A stretch of 64,000 nt of DNA from DASQPR01 sp963836775 (GTDB lineage: Bacteria > Actinomycetota > Actinomycetes > Mycobacteriales > Micromonosporaceae): the NCBI GenBank assembly GCA_963836775.1, contig CAWIKR010000003.1:1302001-1366000 (forward strand). Reading direction: 5' to 3'. The notes below the pieces were generated by a model, which was not told the origin of the DNA, did not search any database, and saw nothing but the letters and a program-made list of their open reading frames with translations. Position 1 is the first letter of the stretch. The number at the start of each line of letters is the position of its first letter. A program made the translations under genes and the position numbers. Below, piece by piece: positions 44,901 to 54,699 of the stretch.

Positions 44901-45158
44901 GTAGCCGGTGGACTGGGTCAGCAGCGGGATGCCGGGCACGGCGCGGCGCAGCCGGCTGATCAGCGCCTGCAGTGCGTTGCCCGGCTCGGCCGGCGGCTCG
45001 TCGCCCCAGACCGCGTCAACCAGGAACGAGGTGGTCGCGACCCGCCGGGGCCGCAGGGCGAGAGCGATCAGCAGGCGCCGGAGCCGGACGCCGGCCACCT
45101 CGCACGGCTCGCCGTCGTCCGTCCGGACGTCCAGCGGGCCGAGGATCGCGATCTGCAC
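41913..45158 (-). CDS. SARP/AfsR-type regulator with NB-ARC ATPase and TPR region
   Basis: A 1081-residue regulator of the AfsR class, often a cluster activator in actinomycetes. Residues 1-95 are an OmpR-type winged helix (MQIAILGPLDVRTDDGEP ... LQALISRLRRAVPG); 100-245 the BTAD domain (FQRLVAGVNQADPQTAAKQLG, ARIIPELEGLVAGHPLREPL); 265-560 the ATPase (FIGRDRDTREL, Walker A LGAGGSGKTRLASH, VFDNCEHLL, LATSREPLSL); the rest is helical repeats. It ends in the tail of the ABC wreck. It could control the adjacent peptide locus; targets are not shown. Confidence 0.93.
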   Translation of the reverse strand: MQIAILGPLDVRTDDGEPCEVAGVRLRRLLIALALRPRRVATTSFLVDAVWGDEPPAEPGNALQALISRLRRAVPGIPLLTQSTGYTLDVADDDIDAGRFQRLVAGVNQADPQTAAKQLGLALDLWRGPALADVADQEFALGAVARLDEARLAALQDRLDADLRAGAAARIIPELEGLVAGHPLREPLIRLLMLALAEAGDRSRALQVYQDSRERLADQLGISPSAELIAAHVRILRSDMAVASEATPAIDDTPRLTNLRAELTSFIGRDRDTRELESILSGSRLVTILGAGGSGKTRLASHVARGLVDSGAVPDGAWMIEFAPVSDPADLVATVAAALSLRDGALVRGRSVRAADGTALERLLATLAAKAALLVFDNCEHLLGAIAELADQILGACPSVRILATSREPLSLIGEAIWPIEPLALPPDAGAPDLESFDAIRLLAERAVAVRPGFAVTAENAESVVRICRSLDGMPLAIELAAARLRTMSPRHLADRLSDRFAVLTGGSRTALPRHQTLRAVVDWSWDLTDDAERRLWRRLSVFAGGATLDAVENVCGGDFDTLTALADKSLVIVRDGGSGPRFHLLETIKAYGGMRLDEAGERDPVYAAHADYFRGLTADARERLHGSEQLEWFAILEGDHDNLNAAIRYAVAAVDVPTAIEMVGDLGWYWWIRGHRREGLDLVMAALAVPDPDASTRVARATAYTVGALLAIDGAHDLKLAVGYFDRAYQLTSRLPETNDPLLHLVPPLRALFRMFSTSEIADIDEMFLPVDDPFPWVAATALTIRAHSLLNLGRTGDAAAADFRAALRIYRDLGERWGMSFSMASLASLSAWHGDLDQAIAYLEEALRCVVELGVWEDRIAVRLQLVRLLWLRGDHDRARSELAIGFRDANRFGAPESRAMANGTAAEIARLSGDLEAARDFLADIRDIVAPHSVAPQVYSVMAGAAGFLASAGGDVEEARRRHRESLEIGVSSVDAPLIGQALVGQADLALIDGDATRAATLLGAGEAVRGAPDWSLPDAVRVAEHGRTALDAVAFDEAYERGTRMSLPEVAELVGVPMPDQFRQRWPDADDPPSATA

Positions 45159-45227
45159 GGTCTGATTGTGCCGTGTGGCGCCGACCGAGATCAGATCAGG
45201 CGGGCGGGAGGTTCCCCTCGGCGGGGA

Positions 45228-46292
45228 TCACGCCGCTGCCCAACGCCTCAGTGTTCGCCCGCACAACTGCACCAGCTCTCCGGTGCCGGGGTGCAAGTGC
45301 GTCGGGCTGAAGCCCGGCACGGTGCCGATCCGGCTGCCCAGGTCCGGGTCCCAGATCGACAGGCCGGACGTGTCGGCGCTGTAGAGGCGGCTGCCGTCGG
45401 CGAACAACCGACCCCACGGGCCCTCGAACCGGGTCAGCTCGATCGCCGTCTGCATGCCCCACAGACCGTCCCGCCGGGCGTGCCCGACGTCGAAGATGCG
45501 AACACCGGGACGGATCGAGTCGGCGTCGTCGCCGATCCCGCAGATCGCCACGCGAGCCTCGTCCAGCCACGTCATCGGCTGATCCCAGTAGGACGTCCGG
45601 CCGCACACGTTGAGCCGGCTGGGACCGTCTTCGGACTCCCACAGGTTGCTGCACAGCCAGTCGTCCATACGCCACACCGCCGGGATGCCGACCGGGTGCC
45701 AGACCCAGCCGTCGTCGAGGAGATGCGTACCGGTCGGGTTCAGGTGCAGCGCGCCGTGAAAGTAGTCGAGGTAGTGCGCCGGATGGCTCTGGCCGTGCGT
45801 CGCCGAGATCGCCGGCCGGTCGGTGAGCAGCTCGCCGGTGGCGGCCACCGAGACGTCCAACCGGTTCCAGTCGGTGCGGTGCACCACCACGGTCCGCTGC
45901 TGATGCTCCGCGAAGGCCAGCGAGAACGGCACTGTCTCCTCGCAGTCACCCTGGTTGTCCAGCGCCATCGTGGCCTTCGCGGTGCGCAGGTCGAGCACCT
46001 CGCCGAAGCGGCCGTAGTCGTTGACCACGGCGGCGAAGTGGCCGTTGCGGGAGACGTGCAGCCGGCGCCGCAACTCGCGGCCGGCCCACGGATCGCGGCC
46101 CGGTTCGGCGCGGGCGGCGGTGGTGGCGACCCGGTCGGCGTCGCCGGACTCCGGATTCCACCGGGTCAACCCGCCGTCGTCACCGAGCACCAGCCAGTCG
46201 GTGTCGTCGTCGATCGGCGCCAGATCGGCGACCTGGTCGATGCGCGCCGGGAGCTGCGACTCGCGGAGTTCCCGGTCCATCGTCGTACGCAT
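45228..46292 (-). CDS. Beta-propeller-like protein, unknown
   Basis: A 354-residue protein with repeated strands typical of WD40/PQQ propellers: DTDWLVLGDDGGLTRWN, LHVSRNGHFAAVVNDYGRFGEVLDL, VAICGIGDDADSIRPGVRIFDV, GRLFADGSRLYSADTSGLSIWDPD, FSPTHLHPGTGELVQLCG. ATG 46292 follows GGGAG. No signal peptide. It lies 69 bases before the SARP gene on the same strand and may be co-transcribed. Function unknown. Confidence 0.78.
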   Translation of the reverse strand: MRTTMDRELRESQLPARIDQVADLAPIDDDTDWLVLGDDGGLTRWNPESGDADRVATTAARAEPGRDPWAGRELRRRLHVSRNGHFAAVVNDYGRFGEVLDLRTAKATMALDNQGDCEETVPFSLAFAEHQQRTVVVHRTDWNRLDVSVAATGELLTDRPAISATHGQSHPAHYLDYFHGALHLNPTGTHLLDDGWVWHPVGIPAVWRMDDWLCSNLWESEDGPSRLNVCGRTSYWDQPMTWLDEARVAICGIGDDADSIRPGVRIFDVGHARRDGLWGMQTAIELTRFEGPWGRLFADGSRLYSADTSGLSIWDPDLGSRIGTVPGFSPTHLHPGTGELVQLCGRTLRRWAAA

Positions 46293-46671
46293 TGAACTCC
46301 CTGCCCCCGCGGGTGTGGTCGCCGGCTGCACGGTCCAACGGAGCGGTGCCGGGCGGCGGATTTCCGGCACCTGATGGGTGCCGTGGCCCGACAGTAAAAC
46401 AGTTCACATACGGATACGCCGCTTATCACGGCGCATGGCACAGATTGCCCCGATAAGGCGACCGCGATGCCGATGCTGCCACCTACATCAACGACGGAGC
46501 ACCGGATCCAGGCGCGGCTTCCCGTTTCGGTTCCGCCGTTCGGGCGCCGCTGCCGGCTGTTCGTGGACCGGACGACGGCCGTCTCAGGACTGTCCAGTCG
46601 GGCATCGCTCCCTTACCTTCGAGACCCGGCCGGCGATGCCCTACTGTCGGCCCCGATCCGGACGGTGGGCC
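46293..46671. other. Divergent intergenic region
   Basis: 379 bases between two divergent genes. A weak inverted pair CTTATC/GATAAG sits near 46422-46457. No convincing gene. Confidence 0.35.
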
Positions 46672-47178
46672 ATGGTCAACTACTTCGGCGATGAGACTCC
46701 GCTCCGGGTGGTCGGCGATCGAGTGGTGTTTCCCATTCGACGTTGGCAGATGCTGGTGATGGTCGGTCTGCTCGCGGCCCTGACGGTCGGGCTGGGGTCG
46801 GCCGGGCTGATCCTGGCGGCCACCGAGGGCAACTGGCTCGGCGCCGGGACGGCTTTCGGCGTGGCGGCCGCGATCGGATTCCTGGCATTCCGCACCACCC
46901 GGATCGGCCTCGAGGCGGACGCGACCGGTGTGACGATCCGGGAGCAGGTCCGGACCATCAGGTTGCAATGGGCCGACATTGCCGAATTCCGGGGCGCCGC
47001 ACTCGATCCCAGCCGCGCGCCGGCCCCGACGATCCTGTTGACCGACGGATCCGTCGTTCGCATCACGGTCGCCGCCCGGGCTCGATGGGAGCGGGATTCG
47101 CGCTTCGACCACCTCGCCTCCGAACTCAACGAGCTGCATGCCCGGCTCCGGCCGAGTCGGCGGACCGACCGGTCCTGA
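46672..47178 (+). CDS. PH-like membrane protein, copy 1
   Basis: A 168-residue protein starting MVNYFGDETPLRVVGDRVVF, with two membrane helices (MLVMVGLLAALTVGLGSAGLIL, FGVAAAIGFLAF) and a bacterial PH-like domain (IGLEADATGVTIREQVRTIRLQWADIAEFRGA, PTILLTDGSVVRITV). Similar proteins are common actinobacterial hypotheticals. It is a paralogue of the next gene. ATG 46672 lacks a clear ribosome binding site. Confidence 0.78.
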   Translation: MVNYFGDETPLRVVGDRVVFPIRRWQMLVMVGLLAALTVGLGSAGLILAATEGNWLGAGTAFGVAAAIGFLAFRTTRIGLEADATGVTIREQVRTIRLQWADIAEFRGAALDPSRAPAPTILLTDGSVVRITVAARARWERDSRFDHLASELNELHARLRPSRRTDRS

Positions 47179-47262
47179 CACCGGCCGGAATTCGCGGTGG
47201 TCGCGCGCACCATGGCCGGCGCCGGCTTCGTGCCGTAGCCTGCGACCAGCAGGAGGAGAGTC

Positions 47263-47760
47263 ATGGTCAACTATTTCCCGGACGGCCCGGCGGCCCGGTC
47301 CACCGGTGACCGGTTCCGGTTCCGGATCCGCCGCTGGCAGGCCGCCGTCCTGACGACCAGCATGGCGGCGCTCGCGTTCGCCTCGCTGGCGGTCGGCGTG
47401 CTGCTGGTCGCGGCGCACGCGTGGGTCGCTCTGCCGATCGCGGTGGCGGCCTTCGCGGGGACGATCTATCTGGCCGTACGCCTGCCTCGGCTCAGCGTCA
47501 ACGCGGACGTGAACGGTGTCGTCGTCCGCAGCATCCGGCGCACATATCGGCTGCGCTGGGACGAGATTCTGGAGTTCCGCGGTGCCGGGCCGGACGCGAC
47601 CGCAACCGCGGTGCCGCGAGTGATCCTGACGAACGGCGGCTGGGTGAAGATCGTCGCGGCGGCCCGATCGGCGTGGGAACCGCGCACCAAGTTCGACTAT
47701 CTCGCCGCCGAACTCAACGGTTTCATGCGCCGGGTGAAGTCCGGCGAACTGCCCGCCTAA
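47263..47760 (+). CDS. PH-like membrane protein, copy 2
   Basis: A 165-residue paralogue of the preceding protein: MVNYFPDGPAARSTGDRFRF at the start, two helices (ALAFASLAVGVLLVAAHAWV, AVAAFAGTIYLAV), then LSVNADVNGVVVRSIRRTYRLRWDEILEFRGAG and PRVILTNGGWVKIVAAARSAWEPRTKFDYLAAELN. AGGAGGAGAG precedes ATG 47263. The pair arose by tandem duplication; role unknown. Its stop overlaps the convergent lyase gene by four bases. Confidence 0.82.
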   Translation: MVNYFPDGPAARSTGDRFRFRIRRWQAAVLTTSMAALAFASLAVGVLLVAAHAWVALPIAVAAFAGTIYLAVRLPRLSVNADVNGVVVRSIRRTYRLRWDEILEFRGAGPDATATAVPRVILTNGGWVKIVAAARSAWEPRTKFDYLAAELNGFMRRVKSGELPA

Positions 47761-48544
47761 CGGAGCCGCTGCGCCAGGTCCACGATGTCGCGGGCTTCGG
47801 CCACCATCGCCGGGTCGGCGAACCGGCCGTCCGGCAGCACCGTCACGGCTCGCCCGGCCACCTCGGCGGCCGCGAGCCCGGCCAGCAACGACTCGGCGGC
47901 GGCGACCTCGTCCGGCGTCGGCCGGAACGCTTCGACGATCACCGGCAGCTGCGCCGGGTGGATCGCGGCCCGGCCGCGGAACCCCCACGCTCGGCCGGTT
48001 CGGCACGAGGCATGCAGGCCGTCCAGGTCGCGCACGTGCGGGTAGACCGACATCGCCGGCGGCCGCAGACCGGCGGCGCGAGCCGCCAGCACCACCCGGC
48101 CGCGGGCGTACGCGAGCCCGTCGTCGCCGTGAAGGCGAAGGTCCGAGCGCAGATCCGATTCCCCGAGCCCGATCGAGGCGACCCGTGGAGCGCGGGCGAT
48201 GTCGTACGCGCACTCGACGCCCACCGCCGACTCGAGCAGGCAGTGCAACGGCCGCTCGGTCGCCAGTGCCGCCAACTCAAAAGCGCTCTCCACCTTCGGC
48301 ACCCGGATCGCGGCCACGCCCGGAAGTTCGCCCACCACGTCCACGTCGGTCGGAGCGGCGATGCGTACCTCGATCGGAACTTGATGCGGACTGGAGCAGA
48401 AGTCCGCCACCGCGTCCCGGGCAAAGTCCCTGCGATCCGGGTGCACCGCGTCCTCCAGGTCCAGGATCACCGCGTCGGCGCCGCTGGCCACCGCCTTGGC
48501 GAACCGATCCGGCCGGTCACCGGGAACGTAGAGCCAGGTGAGCA

Positions 48545-48545
<1 letters not shown>
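47757..48545 (-). CDS. HpcH/HpaI-family CoA ester lyase (CitE-like)
   Basis: A 262-residue TIM-barrel lyase/aldolase of the CitE/malyl-CoA lyase branch. WLYVPGDRPDRFAKAVASGADAVILDLEDAVHPDR is the classic N-terminus, with metal ligands in ILDLEDAV, CLLESAVG and IGLGESDL, and GRAAIHPAQLPVIVEAF near the end. It cleaves or forms C-C bonds of acyl-CoA esters. ATG 48545 overlaps the CoA-transferase stop (TGATG), so the two are coupled; together they may activate and cleave a dicarboxylate. Last gene of the catabolic run. Confidence 0.9.
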
Positions 48546-49728
<1,183 letters not shown>

Positions 49729-49732
<4 letters not shown>

Positions 49733-50508
49733 GACAACCCCCGATCAGGCGCGGACGACCAGGCCAGACCCGCGGCCAGCGCGGGTCGCCAGGTGTCCCA
49801 ATCATGGTCACCCGCAAACACGTCAAGCTGAACGGGTACGCGGTTGCGGGTCAGCGCGTCCCGGATCGCCACCGCCGGATCGGTGCCCTCGGCCTGCCCG
49901 GCCGCGAGGTAGAACCGTTGCGGCAGCGCCGGATCCCGATGGTCGGCGAGCGCCGGATAGTTCAGCTCGCGGTAGACGTCGTCGTCGAAGAGCAGATCGC
50001 CATGGCCGAAGGCGCCGAATCGCCGGGTGTTCGAATCCGCCGGCGGCAACGCCGGGTAGGCGGCCGGGCTCAGCACCAGCGCCGCGCCGAACAGCTCCGG
50101 GTACTCCAGGGCCAGCCGGAGCGCGCCGGCGCCGCCCATCGAATAGCCCCCGACGATCCGGCGCTGCCGATCGGTGACACCAGAGATGCGCTCCAGCGCG
50201 GGCACGAAGTCCTGAATCAGGGCCGTCTCGACCCGCGCGCCGGTGTACGCGGAGTCGACATACCAGCTGGCTCGCGATCCCCACGGTGCGTCCGGCATCA
50301 CCACGGCCGGCGCGTCGGCGAGCGCGTCGAGCACGGCAACCGCCTCGTGCAGAGCGTCCATCGAGGCTCCGCGTCCGTGCAACAGCAGCAGGGTGCGGTC
50401 CGGTGAGCCGCGGCGATACTCCAGGTATTCGATGTCCGTGCCGAGCACCGGCGAGAACACCGCACCGGACCGCAGCGGCGCGGCGCGTGCGCCGCTCGCG
50501 AGCCTCAC
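49729..50508 (-). CDS. Alpha/beta-hydrolase (carboxylesterase-like)
   Basis: A 259-residue serine hydrolase: LLLLHGRGASMDALHEAV (oxyanion loop), RRIVGGYSMGGAGALRLAL with the nucleophile Ser in G-x-S-x-G, and FAGDHDWDTWRPALAAGL with the likely catalytic His and Asp. Resembles phospholipase/carboxylesterase and feruloyl-esterase-like proteins; no signal peptide. GTG 50508 overlaps the stop of the glycosidase/FGE fusion. Likely removes an ester group from the cluster's substrate. Confidence 0.87.
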
Positions 50509-52427
50509 GCCGGCTCCAGATCGACCGCGCAGCGGAACCCGATCGACGCCGACCGGGCCAGGCGCGCGCCGGGCAACAGCAGCTTGGCGGAGAACTCCGG
50601 TGGTCGCGGACCGCCGTCGAAATACCACTCGGAGCCCTCGGCGACGAACTCGGCCCCGCCCTTGAGGATGGCAAACCGGGTGATGCCGTCGGTGTGCTCG
50701 CTCTCGGTCCAGTTCCAGACCAGTGGCGAGCGCCGGACCAGCAGCGTGGGCTGCTCGGTGAATGCGACCTGCCACTCGTCCTCGGTCGGCAGCCGGCGGC
50801 CGGCCCAGCGGGAGTAGGCGCGGGCGTCGGCCAGATCCACACCGGTGACCGGAGCGTCGGGGCCGCCGTGACAGCCGGGCCAGTGGTGACCAATGGCGGC
50901 GACGAATGCTTCGAAGTCGGCGACCGACACCTCGCGCGCGTCGATCGCGAACCGCCCGACAGTGACGTCCCGGGCCATCGTCGCCATCGCGTGCAGCCGG
51001 GGCGGCAGCGGCTTCCACTCGTCGACGAACGGTGCCTCGCCGTAGAGCCCGGTTTCGCGTACCCGGTGGCGGACCGTGAGCCGGTGCCGCCCGCCAGACA
51101 CCTCGACCATGTCGGCGGGCAACGCGGAGTGCGGCGCGGCGGGCACCGGCAGCCGGACCGCCACACGCGACGGAAAAGTGGTGTCGGTCGGGGCGCCGGC
51201 CGAGCCGGCGGAGCCGGTGGTGCTGATCGCCGCGATCCCACCGGCCGCGATCCCACCGCTGATCACGGTGACTCCGTCGTCACGGGAGACGGTCAGGCGG
51301 CGGCCTGAAGTGAGCTCGACACATGCCGAGAGCGGCAGGTCGGTGCGCAGCAGCGGCCCGTCGTAGTCCTCGCCGGATCGGTTGACCAGGGTCCAGAGGA
51401 CGCCGTCATCGTGGACCCAGCGGGACGCGTACACCGGAATGCCCGTGCCCGGATGATCGGCGAGCGGCGTCCAGTCCTCGCTCCGGACGGCCTCGGCCTG
51501 GGTGCGCCAGACCGACCGCATCGCCCGCAGCAGGCCGCGGTCGCGCTCGGTCCAGCCCACCCAGACGCCGAAGACGGCGTCCCAGATCAGCATCCCGGCG
51601 CCGTTCAGCCAGGCGGACTGCAGTTCATCGGTGTGCGTGCGGTTCCACCGGCGGGTGTGGTGGAGCATGTGCCGGCGCTCGAACCAGCGACCGCGGAGCA
51701 CCCCCGGGACCGGCGAGTCGGCGAACCACTGTGCCCAGGACATCGCATGGTCGGCGACCCGGACCAGCGGCACTCGCGACTCCGACTCCAGCACCACCTC
51801 GTCGCGCAGGAGCTTGCGCAACTCGCCGGCGCCCTCGCGCAGGGTGTCCAGGAAGACCCCGTCGGCGTCCAGCCGGCGCACCAGGTCGGCGATCCCGGCA
51901 GCGTCGTCGGCCGGCTCCCGCCGGGTGCCGACATCCCACGGGTTGTAGTCGACGAACACCCGCACACCGCGCGCTTTCAGCGCACCGACGACCTCCGGCA
52001 GGTCCGCGACGTCGCGATAGAAATCGAATTGGTTGCGGTCGTCGATACCGATCACCGGGTACGCATGCCAGAGCACCACGCCATCGATGCCACCGTAGGT
52101 CTCGTCCATCTCGTGCAGGAACGCGTCCACGGTGAAGCGACCGGCGGAGTGGTCATAGAGGCGCTCGTCCCAGAGCCAGACCAGCGCGACCGAGCGACAG
52201 CCGGCGGACCAATCGGCCGCGTCGTAGCCGGAGCTGTCGTAGCCGATCCGGTCGCGGGCCTCGCTCCGCCACCGGTGCAACGCGGCGCGCCAGGCCGGCC
52301 AGTCGGCCGGGTCGTCCGGCGCCGCGAACACCTTCGCCTCGTCCAGCACCGCCAGATCCGCGTCCGGATCCAGGGGTACGGCGGTCGGCTGGTCGATCGG
52401 GCGCGGGACATAGGGGTTGAGCGTCAC
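50505..52427 (-). CDS. Glycosidase-like TIM-barrel protein with C-terminal FGE-like domain
   Basis: A 640-residue two-part protein. Residues about 1-400 look like a glycoside-hydrolase barrel: GGIDGVVLWHAYPVIGIDDR, VRVFVDYNPWDVGTRREP, DADGVFLDTLREGAGELR, ADHAMSWAQWFADSP, then a beta domain. Residues about 470-640 are a formylglycine-generating-enzyme-like domain (FAIDAREVSVADFEAFVAA, DARAYSRWAGRRLPTEDEW, LKGGAEFVAEGSEWYFDGG, SIGFRCAVDLEPA). The paired catalytic Cys of true FGEs are not evident. Family and substrate unassigned. GTG 52427 overlaps the ribokinase stop. Confidence 0.78.
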   Translation of the reverse strand: MTLNPYVPRPIDQPTAVPLDPDADLAVLDEAKVFAAPDDPADWPAWRAALHRWRSEARDRIGYDSSGYDAADWSAGCRSVALVWLWDERLYDHSAGRFTVDAFLHEMDETYGGIDGVVLWHAYPVIGIDDRNQFDFYRDVADLPEVVGALKARGVRVFVDYNPWDVGTRREPADDAAGIADLVRRLDADGVFLDTLREGAGELRKLLRDEVVLESESRVPLVRVADHAMSWAQWFADSPVPGVLRGRWFERRHMLHHTRRWNRTHTDELQSAWLNGAGMLIWDAVFGVWVGWTERDRGLLRAMRSVWRTQAEAVRSEDWTPLADHPGTGIPVYASRWVHDDGVLWTLVNRSGEDYDGPLLRTDLPLSACVELTSGRRLTVSRDDGVTVISGGIAAGGIAAISTTGSAGSAGAPTDTTFPSRVAVRLPVPAAPHSALPADMVEVSGGRHRLTVRHRVRETGLYGEAPFVDEWKPLPPRLHAMATMARDVTVGRFAIDAREVSVADFEAFVAAIGHHWPGCHGGPDAPVTGVDLADARAYSRWAGRRLPTEDEWQVAFTEQPTLLVRRSPLVWNWTESEHTDGITRFAILKGGAEFVAEGSEWYFDGGPRPPEFSAKLLLPGARLARSASIGFRCAVDLEPA

Positions 52428-53341
52428 GGCACGTCCGGGTAGGTCGCTGCGTGCAGTTCGTCGATCCGGCTGCGATCCGGCAGCGACTCCGAGGCGCCGG
52501 GCCGGCATGCGGCCGCGGCGCCGGCGGCGCATGCCCACCGAATAGCGGTACGGATCGGCCGGTCCTCGGCCCAGGCCACGGCCAGCGCACCGACGAACGC
52601 GTCTCCGGCCGCGGTGGTGTCGACCGCGGTCACGCTCGGAGCCGGCGTGTGGAAGCGGGTTCCGTCCCGGTCCGCGTACGCGGCACCGGCGGCGCCGAGG
52701 GTCAGCACCACCCGGGGCACCAGCTTGAGCATCGCGTCGATGAGCGCGTCACCGTCGCCGGTGGCGCCGGAGAGTTCGCACGCCTCGGTCTGGTTGACCA
52801 CCACCAGATCGCAAAGGTTGAGCAGGTGCTCCGGGAGCGGGCGGGCGGGTGCGGCGTTGAGCACCACCCGGGTGCCGGCGGCACGGGCCGCGGCGACCGC
52901 CGCGCCGACCGTTTCGATCGGCACCTCGAGCTGGCAGACCAGCACATCGGCGGTGGCGATCGCGGCACTGTCGGCGTCGGTCAGGCCGAGCAGTTCGGCG
53001 TTCGCGCCGGGTGCCACCACGATCTGGTTTTCGCCGCGCTCGTCGACACCGATCAGTGCCACACCGCTCGCGCCGGCGAGCTTCCGCACCAGGCTGACGT
53101 CGACCCCGGCGCGGACCAGTCCGGCGCGCAGCGCGGCGCCGTTGGCGTCGTCGCCGACCGCCGCGATGAACCGGCAGTCACCGCCGGCCCGGGCGGCGGC
53201 CACCGCCTGGTTCGCGCCCTTGCCGCCGCCGATCATCGCGAACTGGTTGCCCAGCACGGTTTCACCAGCCTTCGGCAGCCGCTGCGTGCGCACCACGAGA
53301 TCCATGTTCGCGCTGCCCAGCACAGTTACCTTCGCGGTCAT
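52424..53341 (-). CDS. rbsK: Ribokinase
   Basis: A 305-residue PfkB-family ribokinase: VTVLGSANMDLVVRTQRLPKAGETV, FAMIGGGKGANQAVAAARAG (GGKGAN substrate motif), VVVNQTEACELSG, VLTLGAAGAAY and VDTTAAGDAFVGALAVAW (the usual T-x-GAGD anion hole, here TTAAGD). It phosphorylates ribose or a similar pentose. ATG 53341 overlaps the upstream ADP-ribosylglycohydrolase-like stop. Position after two ADP-ribosyl hydrolase homologues suggests ribose release from an N- or O-riboside (inference). Confidence 0.93.
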   Translation of the reverse strand: MTAKVTVLGSANMDLVVRTQRLPKAGETVLGNQFAMIGGGKGANQAVAAARAGGDCRFIAAVGDDANGAALRAGLVRAGVDVSLVRKLAGASGVALIGVDERGENQIVVAPGANAELLGLTDADSAAIATADVLVCQLEVPIETVGAAVAAARAAGTRVVLNAAPARPLPEHLLNLCDLVVVNQTEACELSGATGDGDALIDAMLKLVPRVVLTLGAAGAAYADRDGTRFHTPAPSVTAVDTTAAGDAFVGALAVAWAEDRPIRTAIRWACAAGAAAACRPGASESLPDRSRIDELHAATYPDVP

Positions 53342-54699
53342 CGAAGCACCTTCAGGGTCCGGGTGGCCAGTTCGTCGAAGCCGAGCCCGTCGGTGCGGGC
53401 GAAGCCCGGGATCGATGTCGCGAGCCGGTTGTGCAGCGGGCCGGTCCAATCGGCGGGCAGCGCCGCGGCGCCGCACAGCGCACCGGCCACCGCTCCTACG
53501 GTGGCACCGGTGGAGTCGGTGTCCCACCCACCGGAGACGACGTTGCAGATCGACTGCACGAAGTCGCCCCGGGCATGCGCGAGTGCCGCGGTCAGCAGGG
53601 CCGCGTTTCCGAGCACGTGCACCCAGTGCAGGTGCTGGTAGCGCGCCTCGATGGCGTCGACGACGCGGTCCCAGTCGGGGTAGCCGGCGGCGGCGTTGCG
53701 AGCGAACCGGACCGCGTCGGCGAACCGGCTGCCGGGCGGCAGGTAGGCGGCAGCGGTGTCCAGCACGGTGTCGATGTCGTCGGCGACCATCGCGGCCGAG
53801 CCCAGGGCGGCGGCGTAGACGGCGCCGTAGATGCCGTTGCGGACATGGCTCAGCCGCGCGTCCGCGTACGCCTGCCGGGCCGCGCGATCCGGCCGACCGG
53901 GGTTGGTCCAGCCGTAGAGTTCGGTGCGGATCTGGGCGCCGATCCACTGCCGATACGGGTTGCGGATCCGGGCGGTGGCCGGCGGGTCGAGACCGGCCAG
54001 CAGGTTGCGGTAGGCGACCCGTTCGGCGGTGAACACCCGGCCGGCGGGCAGCAGGTCCAGCCAGACCTTCGCGACGTCGTCGGTGGTGAAGTCGGGGCCG
54101 TAGGCCTCAAGGACCGCGAGCGCGATGATCGGATAGTTGAGATCGTCGTCTTCCGGCATCCCGTCGATGTTCTCGACCAGGCTGGTCGCCCTGCTGGCGC
54201 GGTTCCACGGCCAGCGCGCCGACACCTCCTCCGGCAATCCTTCAGCGGTGAAATAGAAGGAGAGCGGCCACCGGCCGGCGGCTTGCAGGATCTCCCGGAT
54301 GCCGGCTCGCGGCACCTTCTCGACCGGCTTGCCGAGCAGGCACCCGACCGCCCGGCCGAGCCAGGCGCCGTGCATCCGGTCGCCCAGATCGTCCGGGACG
54401 GCCGGGTTCCGCACCCCGTCACCCCCGTCCGGCCAGGTGCGTTCGATATCGGTCAGGTCGTCCGGCTCGTCGGCGCTGTCCGGCACCGGCCGGGCTTCCA
54501 AGTCGTCGAGCAGCCGTTCGGCCAGGCGCCGCAGGTCTGGCGTCGCGGGCGGGCTGGACGCCCCGCCGACCGGCGGCTGCGGCGCGCCACCGGCGGCGTG
54601 CCAGCGGCGCTCGATGTCGTCGACATCGCGGCCCTCCTCCCGGCTGGCGACCAGCTCATGTGGCAGCACGTCCTCGGGCTGCACCCAGGTGACTCGCAT
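53338..54699 (-). CDS. ADP-ribosylglycohydrolase-family protein, divergent copy
   Basis: A 453-residue protein. After an extra N-terminal region (residues 1-100) it has DRMHGAWLGRAVGCLLGKPVEK, then DGMPEDDDLNYPIIAL where the standard enzyme has a TDDT metal motif, and VVSGGWDTDSTGATVGAVAGAL, the C-terminal D-x-D-S/T Mg2+ motif. The altered first motif suggests a different substrate from ADP-ribosyl-protein. ATG 54699 overlaps the previous gene by one base (TGATG). Confidence 0.87.
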   Translation of the reverse strand: MRVTWVQPEDVLPHELVASREEGRDVDDIERRWHAAGGAPQPPVGGASSPPATPDLRRLAERLLDDLEARPVPDSADEPDDLTDIERTWPDGGDGVRNPAVPDDLGDRMHGAWLGRAVGCLLGKPVEKVPRAGIREILQAAGRWPLSFYFTAEGLPEEVSARWPWNRASRATSLVENIDGMPEDDDLNYPIIALAVLEAYGPDFTTDDVAKVWLDLLPAGRVFTAERVAYRNLLAGLDPPATARIRNPYRQWIGAQIRTELYGWTNPGRPDRAARQAYADARLSHVRNGIYGAVYAAALGSAAMVADDIDTVLDTAAAYLPPGSRFADAVRFARNAAAGYPDWDRVVDAIEARYQHLHWVHVLGNAALLTAALAHARGDFVQSICNVVSGGWDTDSTGATVGAVAGALCGAAALPADWTGPLHNRLATSIPGFARTDGLGFDELATRTLKVLR

